Below are positions 25,301 through 34,300 of a stretch of 64,000 bases of DNA, in pieces. This DNA comes from Phalacrocorax aristotelis (lineage: Eukaryota > Chordata > Aves > Suliformes > Phalacrocoracidae). Below the pieces are notes generated by a model. It searched no databases and was not told the DNA's origin. It saw only the letters and a program-made list of their open reading frames with translations. Where the stretch lies: NCBI RefSeq assembly GCF_949628215.1, contig NC_134276.1:217330610-217394609 (forward strand), in the 5' to 3' direction. Both the position numbers and the translations under genes were made by a program. Each line of letters begins with the position of its first letter. Position 1 is the first letter of the stretch.

Positions 25301-28300
25301 ACCAGAATAATTTTTCTTTTTAAAAAATTGTCTTGTTTTAAAGGTCACGGTGTTTTATAATGAGAAACTTACCCTCTCACTGACATGGCTTGTTCGTTCT
25401 CTCAGGGTATTTGAAACTTTGGCAGCTCAGCAAGCCTCAGCTCTCAGGGTATGATGCCATTTTTGTCGATGAAGCCCAGGACTGCACTCCAGGTGAGCAG
25501 TGACGGGAGACAGAGCTGCAGCCTTCCTAAGCACTTTTGAGGATGTTCCTGTGCTCGGGGGTGTGTGAGAAGGGGCACAATTGAAAAAAAATTTCCTTTC
25601 AGCTGTAACATAACTCAGATCCTGGTCCCAGATCCTTGTAAATTCAGTAAGGCAGCTTGTGAGCGGGCTACAAGAATATACGTGCATCAGCTTGAGGGGT
25701 TGCTTTCAGTTGCTTTGGGTCTCCAGACGTGCCATCCAGACCCTTTTGCTATTGCTTTGCTGCTACCAGGTTAAAACAGAATACCAGCCTAGCTGAGGAT
25801 GTAGTTTATTACGAGGGTGGTGACACATTAAATGGGTCGGATATGAGAACAGCAGAGCTGCTCCATCCCACCCTGGCACTTGGTGCAAGTCTTGCCCATT
25901 CCTTGCACCATCCTATCGATTCCTGAGTCATGTAGCAGAAAGCTGCTGGCTTTCTTTGCCGGGGATTTGGGGAGCGGCTCTCTGTTGCAAAGCAAGGTGA
26001 ACTGATTCCGCAGAGGGATCTAAGTGGACAAAACTGTGTGCTGAGGAGCAAAAGAAGGGGGACAGAGGAAGGCCTTTTCAGTGGATATTAAGTCAGCTCA
26101 AAGGCTTCGTCAGACCATCTCCCACCGGTATTCACCGGACACCTGGTCTTGCAGGCGTTCAGCTGTGCTTTCGCAGCTGAGTGTGATGTAAGTGGTTGCT
26201 CTGCCAGTGTGACTGAGCCTTGGACAGGCTTGGTTGAAGTGGACCGAAGGGCTTTCTGAGATGGGCACTGAGTCAGTGGGCACACGTGCAGCACGTCCGG
26301 GTCACTGGGGATGGGTGGTGGACTTGTGCTGCGCTCACATGTGTGGGATTAAGATGCCGTGCAGCTGCTGTCCAGAACAAAATACCATCAGACTAAAATA
26401 GAGGTAGGACATTTGTAGAGCTCCCAGTCATGTGCGTGCTTCCCTCTGCTTCTCCCCAACTTGTCTCCTGCAGCTGTGTTGACCTCTTAAATGCTGTGAG
26501 TCATCAGGCAAGACCTCTTGCCTCTGTATAGGCAAGAGATATTGTATAGTTCACTCTTGGTTTATGAACAGGCTCCCTCATAATGCTCTGATGTTTTTCT
26601 GCAGCCATCATGGATATTGTGCTGTCGCAGACGTGTGGCCTAATCCTTGTAGGAGATCCTCACCAGCAGATCTACACCTTCCGAGGCGCTGTCAATAGCC
26701 TCTCCTCAGTGCGTCACACCCATGTCTACTACCTCACTCAGGTAAGATGAGGGTCTGCTGCTGTCCTTCCCTGGACAGATCCCTAATGCAGTGGAAAACG
26801 TTTCACGTCCTTCTTCAAAAGGCATCTAACAGCCAGACTTCTTGAGTTTGTCACCGTGGAGTGTTTGCATTGCCTGGGTTAGTGGCACACTTTGCTGTTC
26901 ACACTCTGTGCTGCAGAGCTCCTTTGTGCCTCTTAGTACAGTGATCCCATCACTAGGAAAGCCCTGTGGCTTGAGAAACGGGTACTGGGGTGGAGACCTT
27001 GGTATATGGCTTATTTTAAGGAGATTCCCTTTTCTCTGGGTTAGTTCTCAGCTCCAGCTGAGTGGGCAGGGGCAGATATCCCCCTTGCTCCTATTGCCAG
27101 TCAGCTACAGCAGCGGGTCCCGTGCAGAGAGATGAAGGAATTAGGAGCAAGAAGATGAATTTTCTTCTGGCCAGTGACCTCCTTGAAATAAAACCATGTT
27201 GAATAAGGAGGACGTATTTGCTGGCTGTACACACAATCTTTTTTTTTTTTTTGGCGTTGTACAAACTCCAGCATTGCCACCTCTGCCGACCAGTGCCCCT
27301 TTGTCCGTGATATCTCCTGCCCTGTTTATCTGCCAAAGGCGTAATTTTCATGAGCGGCTTCAGCTGATCTGAGTTTGCCCTGGAAGAGAGCTCCTGCCTT
27401 CTTTCAGCACAAGTGATGCTTGTGTCTCCAGGACCTAACCTGCTGTTATGCCAAATGAAAGCTCACCCGGATAAGTTTTTTAGCCTGATTAGGCACATGG
27501 CTACACAATTCTCACAGCTGATAAAAGGGAGGAACTATGCCTTTGGGAATTCTTTGCAGAATGAATTGGCTTAAACCAGCAATATAAGCTGTAGCGCAAC
27601 TTGCTCCTAAGCCAGAACAGCCACCAAAACACCCACCTACCTGAGCTGTCTTTTTCCTGCGCACCATGGCAGCCTTGCCAAGGGGTAGGAGCTAGGGACA
27701 GACACATAGGAACGGGGACTGTGTTTATTTGCAGTGGCACATCTTGTGACAGCCTCGGGACCAGCCTTGCATCACCTTGCTTGTGGAGTCTTTTGGGTAA
27801 CAAGATTTTCCACTTCTCTTTGCTGGTGGAGGTGGTGTGCTCAGCCAGGCACTGGTGTCTTTTAATCATGGTGTTCCTGAAACTTGATTACAGCTTTGGC
27901 CTCATGGTGCTTTACCCTCATGGTGCTTTGACTCTTGGCTCCAGATCTACAGATTAGGAAACCATAAGGAGCAACCTCCAGCCCTGCTCTGCTGCTCCAG
28001 TCCAGCAGCCCAGCCAAGTGAGGGACCTGGCTGCTTTCCTGCCACCTCTAGCCCCTGCCCTGCTGCAGGACAGACATGCCATATCGCGTTAACTTACTGG
28101 GGAAGAGTCTTGGCAGTGGCAGCTGTTGGGTTAGAGAGGCTGGAAACCATGTTTTGCCCTGTATGATAGTCCCATCTCACAGCACAGTTCCTGTCGCCTT
28201 GGGTATAACAGTGACCAGGGCTTCTAGGAATAATTTGGGGGGATTTGGGTGCTTTTTCTAAGAGAAACGTTGTCCAGAAGGTTGGTGGGAATTGTATAGT

Positions 28301-31300
28301 TCCATATATAGTAATACTTTTGTAGGTTTTAACAAGTTCCTCTTCTTTTCCTGCTGTATCCTTCATTTTTCCATGTAGAGTTTCAGATTTGGTCCTGAAA
28401 TAGCTTACGTTGGAGCAACCATTCTGGATGTCTGCAAGAGGATCAGGAATAAGACATTAGTGGGTGGAAACCAAAAGGGTAAGTCATGTCAGTGTACTGG
28501 TCAGCTCTGACTGGGAGTCACACAGCTATGGCATAATAAACAAAGTGTCTCAGGATTAATCCTGATTTATGAAGATCTTTATGTTTTAGATACCTGCTTT
28601 CTAACTGGCCTGGCTAACTGGGAATTTCTTCATGCAGGTGATGTGAGAGGTAGCATGGAAGGGAAGATAGCAATCTTATCACGAAGCAATTTTAGCGTAT
28701 TTGAGGATGCTGTGAAGCTTACTGGAAGAGAGAGACAGATTAAAATACATGTGATTGGGGTAAGGAGAAATTGCCAATGTGTCTTTCACGTCCTAACCTC
28801 AAGTCCCCAAGCCTGTTAGCACTTGCACAAGCGACACCTACATGTGTCCTGAAATAGGTCCTGAAATAGATCTGCTGTTGTCTGTAGTACCTAGGTTTAA
28901 AGCTAATATTCAAGGAGAAAGCAGCAATCTGTCGTGTCTAGGGAAATATTATTTGGAGCAGCTGTTCCTCAGATCTGTGCAGACAAGGCTCCCTTTTTAG
29001 GCTTATCTGTCCCTTTTTTCATCAGGCTCAGGTGAGATGGCAGCAGCTCTGGTCAGCTGGATGGGGCAGGGGCACAGGGATGTACAGCTGTAATAAGCTG
29101 CTGCAAGTATTGCATTAGATGGGGCACTAATGTCTGCCTTTGGCTGCTGGCAGTGGCACAGCGTTCCTGCATTAGGGGAGTAAAAACCAGCTCTAATTGC
29201 AGGCTGAGTGTAAAAAGCAGTGAAAGGCAGTTGGCTGGGCCATAAGGGAATAAATATTTTTCAAGCTCTCTGGAGAGACGAAGACGATGCTTGAATTGTC
29301 TGAAGCTGATCTTTGGACTTGCAGGTGCCACAGAGGGCTGTGCTGTGCTCATTCCTGAATTCCAGTCCTAAAATAGAATCATATAATTATAGAATCATTA
29401 AGGTTGGAAAAGGCATCCAGGATCACCAAGTCCAACTGCCAACCCAACACCCCCAGGCCTCCTAAACCATGCCCTGAAGTGCCACGTCTACATGGTTTTT
29501 GAACCCCGCCAGGGACGGTGACTCCCCCACCTCTCTGGGCAGCCTGTGCCAGGGCCTGACCCCTCTGGCAGTGAGGACACTGTTCCTAGCCTCCAACCTA
29601 AACCTCCCCTGACGCAGCTTGAGGCCGTTTCCTCTCGTCCCGTCACTGGTGACTTGGGAGCAGAGACCGACCCCCCCCTCACTCCAGCCCCTCTCAGGCA
29701 GCTGCAGAGAGCGAGAAGGGCTCCCCTCAGCCCCCTCTTCTCCAGGCTACACCCCCCCAGCCCCCTCAGCCGCCCCCCAGCACACTTGTGCTCCAGACCC
29801 TGCCCCAGCTCCGCTGCCCTTCTCTGGACACGCTCCAGCCCCTCCAGGGCCTTCTTGTCCCGAGGGGCCCAAACCTGAGCCCAGCACTCGAGGTGGGGCC
29901 TCCCCAGGGCCGAGCACAGGGGCCCCATCCCTGCCCGGCTCCTGCTGGCCACACCAGTGCTGACACAAGCCCGGGGGCTGGTGGCCTCCTTGGCCACCTG
30001 GGCACTGCTGGCTCATGCCCAGCCGGCTGTCAGCCAGCACCCCCAGGGCCTTCTCCGCCGGGCACTTCCCAGCCCCTCTGCCCCAGGCCTGGAGCGTTGC
30101 CTGGGGTTGGTGTGACCCAAGGTCAGGACCCGGCACTGGGCCTTGTTAAACCTCACACAACTGGCCTCGGCCCATGGATCCAGCCTGCCCAGGTCCCTCT
30201 GCAGAGCCTTCCTGCCCTCCAGCAGATCGACGCTCCCGCCCAGCTTGGTGTCACCTGCAAACTCACCGAGGGCGCACTCGATCCCCTCACCCAGATCATG
30301 GATAAAGACATTAAACAAGGCTGGCCCCAACACTGAGCCCTGGGGAGCCCCGCTCGTGACCGGCCGCCAGCTGGAATTAGCTCCGATCACCCCAACTCTC
30401 TGGGCTCGGCCACCAGCCGGGTTTTACCCAGCGAAGGGGCCACCCAGCCAAGCCATGAGCCGCCAGCTTCTCTAGGAGGGTGCTGGGGGAGACGGTGCCA
30501 AAGGCTTTGCTAAAGCCCAGGCAGACACATCCACAGCCTTTCCCTCACCCACCAGGCGGGTCTCCCTGTCACAGAAGGAGGCCAGGTTGGTCAGGCAGGG
30601 CCTGCCTGTCATGAAGCCGTGCTGGCTGGGCCTGATCCCCCGGCTGTCCTGGTGAGTGCAGTCAAGATGAACTGCTCCATAATCTTCCCCATGATGGTCT
30701 GTTCCCCATCTCGATACGCCCAGGAAAGCCTGGGAAAGTTATGTCACCTGCATTGTTGTTGAGGGAAACTGGGATTTTCAGCAATGTTAACAGCTTGAGG
30801 GAGCAACAGTTCTGAGGTTTGCGCTGAATTTTCATCTGCAAAAAGCATCCCAGTATCTGAAGAGCGTGTGTGTGTGTGTGTGCACGTCTACAGAAATTCA
30901 CATGCTTGAATTGCAGGGAAGTTTTCAAAAGGCTCTACATTTCCAAAGCCTCAGTCATTAGTCTTCAAACTCTGACTCATCAATACCTGTGATTTAATTT
31001 GAGATCTTGTTCTGCACCCAGAAACATAGAAGCGCATGAACAGTTGTCCTAGTGCTGGATGTGTTTGAGGGAGAGCCTGGTCTTTTGAATTTTAGGCTGA
31101 TATTTTCTTTTTTCCACTGAGAAACCGCGTGTTACAATGGAATGAATGTTTGAACTGTCTACATCCGGAAACAAGGTGGTGGGGGGGAACTTTCTGCATA
31201 AAAATTATCAAAGTGAAGCCTTTTGTTTCAGTTTACGTTGAAACTTAATCATTTACAGTCAGTTTAGCCAGTTTATTGTCATTGTGGTAGCCCATCACTT

Positions 31301-34300
31301 CAGGAATGATGATGTAGCTGGAGTTGGTTTTCCTGCAGAACCGGGTGGAGTCAGCATTTATGGCACAAGCAGACTTTTAAAGTTCATTTTAACAAAGGAA
31401 CCTGTAGTGATTGGAAGCTAAAATGGCCAAAATCAAAACTATTTTTTTGTTAGGGAATGGGAAAACATTGTACAACTTTTTTTTTTTCTTTGAAAAGACA
31501 TTGATCATAACGTTCTGACGTAGCTCTGTTATATGCCACTCCGACAATGTCCTGTTCTCTCTGTCCGTCAGCAGATTGGGCTGGATCGTTGATTTTTCAG
31601 CTGCTTTTGATTGTCCTACAGCCCTAGGGATTTTGGAAAACCAGCTTCCTTCTGCTTTTTCAGCACATTTCCATTTTTCCCTCCCTCTTAACTCCAATAA
31701 CCACTGGGCCCTGCCAGCTTATCCAGAAAGTCTAGACAGCACCTTTACTTCTGTATGTTAAGATAAATTGTTGATTGTTTTAGGGGCTTGTCCGTTTTGG
31801 CCTGAGCAGAATTTATGATATTTGGAAGCTCAGTCAACCCGCAGGTGAACGGGAAAAACGTGAGTATGTTCTTACCCTTCTTTCTGTGCACGATCTTCCC
31901 TGCAACAGCATGGATTTTTTAGGTTTTGCTGCGGTGATGGAAAGTAGCGCACTTCTCGGTCATCTATTTTATGTTTCCTCATGAAGCTATCTGTTGAAAG
32001 CTGACTTCTCAATCATGGCTTCTCGTCATGGGCTGTGCTATTTTGGCTGCTTCAGTGGCTGCTGTCAATACCAGAAATGCCAAAATCGTGGGGCCGGTGT
32101 CGTGCAGCCCTCCCCAGCTTTCCATGCGATGCCTTATCTTGAGCACAAGAGCCCAGTAAACTCATAGGCTGGTATTTTGCCCCTACATTTTTCTGATTTG
32201 GCTTCATTTTTCTTAGGTTCTAACTGTTTTGTTTTGTTTTTAAACCTGGTGTGTTGAATCCTCTATCACATGCTTTCTTTTCACTGATGGATATCATTTA
32301 GGGAATAAAAGATTCATTAAAAATCTCTTAGCAGCAGTAGGCAAGTATTATTATATATAGGGCACAGAGACAAACAAAAGACTTATTGAAGTGACACGAG
32401 TGATTGATTATATGGCTGTTGTTACTGGTTCTTTGGAAGGTGAGCTATGAGGAGAACTTGCCATCTGGGTAAAAAGAGAGAATAATGCAGGTTGGAAGGG
32501 CTCTGGGTGTGTCTCTGCCCTGACCCCCTGCTCAGCCACTCTGAAGTCACGTTAGTGTCTTTTCAGACTGCTCAGAGTCTTTCCCCTTCAATTTCCAAAT
32601 ATCTCTGGGGACGAAGGTTGTGCCGACTTTCTAGGACACGTGGTGGAGAAATGAGTGAGCTCAGTGAACGTTTGCTAGCTGCTCTCTCCTGAGCTCCTTA
32701 AACTTCCATACCCTTCGTGGTACACCAGCGCCATATCTCAAAGTGATGCTCTTTTGTGAAAGCACCCGCTCCAATGAGAGCATCAAGCTTTGATGGTGTT
32801 TTGCATCAGTAAAGAGAAAATCCTGAGTGAAAAAGCCACCCATCACAGATCAAGGAGTATATCCCAAGCCCCTGCATCCCACAGCAGCGGTCCATCGCTG
32901 CACCGCACTTGCCTTCCCTAATACTCTGAAATTTGAGTAGAATTAAAAAATGCTGTTATATGTGTCTGTGTCGTGGTTTAGCCCCAGTCAGCAGCAGAGC
33001 ACCACGCAAATTCTTGCTCACTCCCGCTACCCCAGTGGGATGGGGGAGGTAATCGGAAGAGAAAAAGCAAGAAAACTCATGGGTGCGATAAGAACAGTTT
33101 AATAATTAAAATAAAACTGTAATAATAATAATAACAACAATAATATAATGAAAAGGGAAATAACAAGAGGGAGAGAGAGGTGAAACCTGGGGTGGGGGGA
33201 ACCAACCAACCAACAAGTGATGCAACTGCTCACCACCTGCTGACCGAGCTGCGACTGCTGCTTCCCCTGGCCAACTCCCCCCAGTTAATATACCGGGCAT
33301 GACGTTACATGATATGGAATATCCCTTTGGCTAGTTTGGGTCAGCTCTCTTGGCTGTGCCCCCTCCCCTCCCAGCTTCTTGTGCCCCCGGCAGAGCATGG
33401 GAAGCTGGGAAAGCCCTTGACTAGTGTAAGCACTACTTAGCAACACTTGATAGCTACTTAACAACTACTAAAACATCAGTGTGCCATCAACACTGCTCTC
33501 GTACCAAATCAAATACACTATACCAGCTACAGTGAAGAAAATTAACTATCCCAGCCAAAACCGGGACAGTCTGTCAAATAAACTCAGGTCATCTGCTACT
33601 TTCTTTTCAGTAAACCTTGTTATACAGGACTCCTTTATAAAAAAATGGGAAGAAAAGCATGACTTCTTCAGTTTAAAGGACTATGCAGAGCGCATCGATG
33701 ACAAAGACCTGGAAGTGAAGATCGCGATAGTGGAGAAATACAAAGAGCGGATCCCTCAGCTGGTGCAGAAGATTGAGAGCAGCCACGTGCCACGAATAGC
33801 CATGGCAGGTAAAGCCAAGCTGTGTTTTCGATAGAGGATCAAATTCAGGTCTTTTTCCAAGCCAGCTTCAGTGCTGAATCCACCTCGTTCTGCAAAAAAA
33901 GCTACATTTGGATCAAGTCACTCTTTTAGGGAGAAAGGAAGTTGAACAGCAGCTTTTTGGGTACATCAGGGGCTCCAGGGGGGAGTTCAGTGCAATGAAT
34001 TTGCCGCCAAAGGATTGCTCAATGTGACTTTGCTAAAGGCAACTAAACCTTTAGACACAATATTTCCTGCAGTTGGAAATCACTAGGACTTTATCCTCCT
34101 TTGTGGCATTCCTGTTGTAGTTGCCTTGCAACTTGCAGACTAAAATGTGGGGAGGGGGCAAAGCAATCAAGTCAAAAATTCACCAAATAGAGAGCATTCC
34201 TGTTTGGGAGTTGGGACTGGGGCTCAGGCTGCTGACAACTAGATGTTTTCCTTGGCAGGGAAGTTGTCTTCAGCAGTCTAGATTCCCAATAGAGGTGCTT

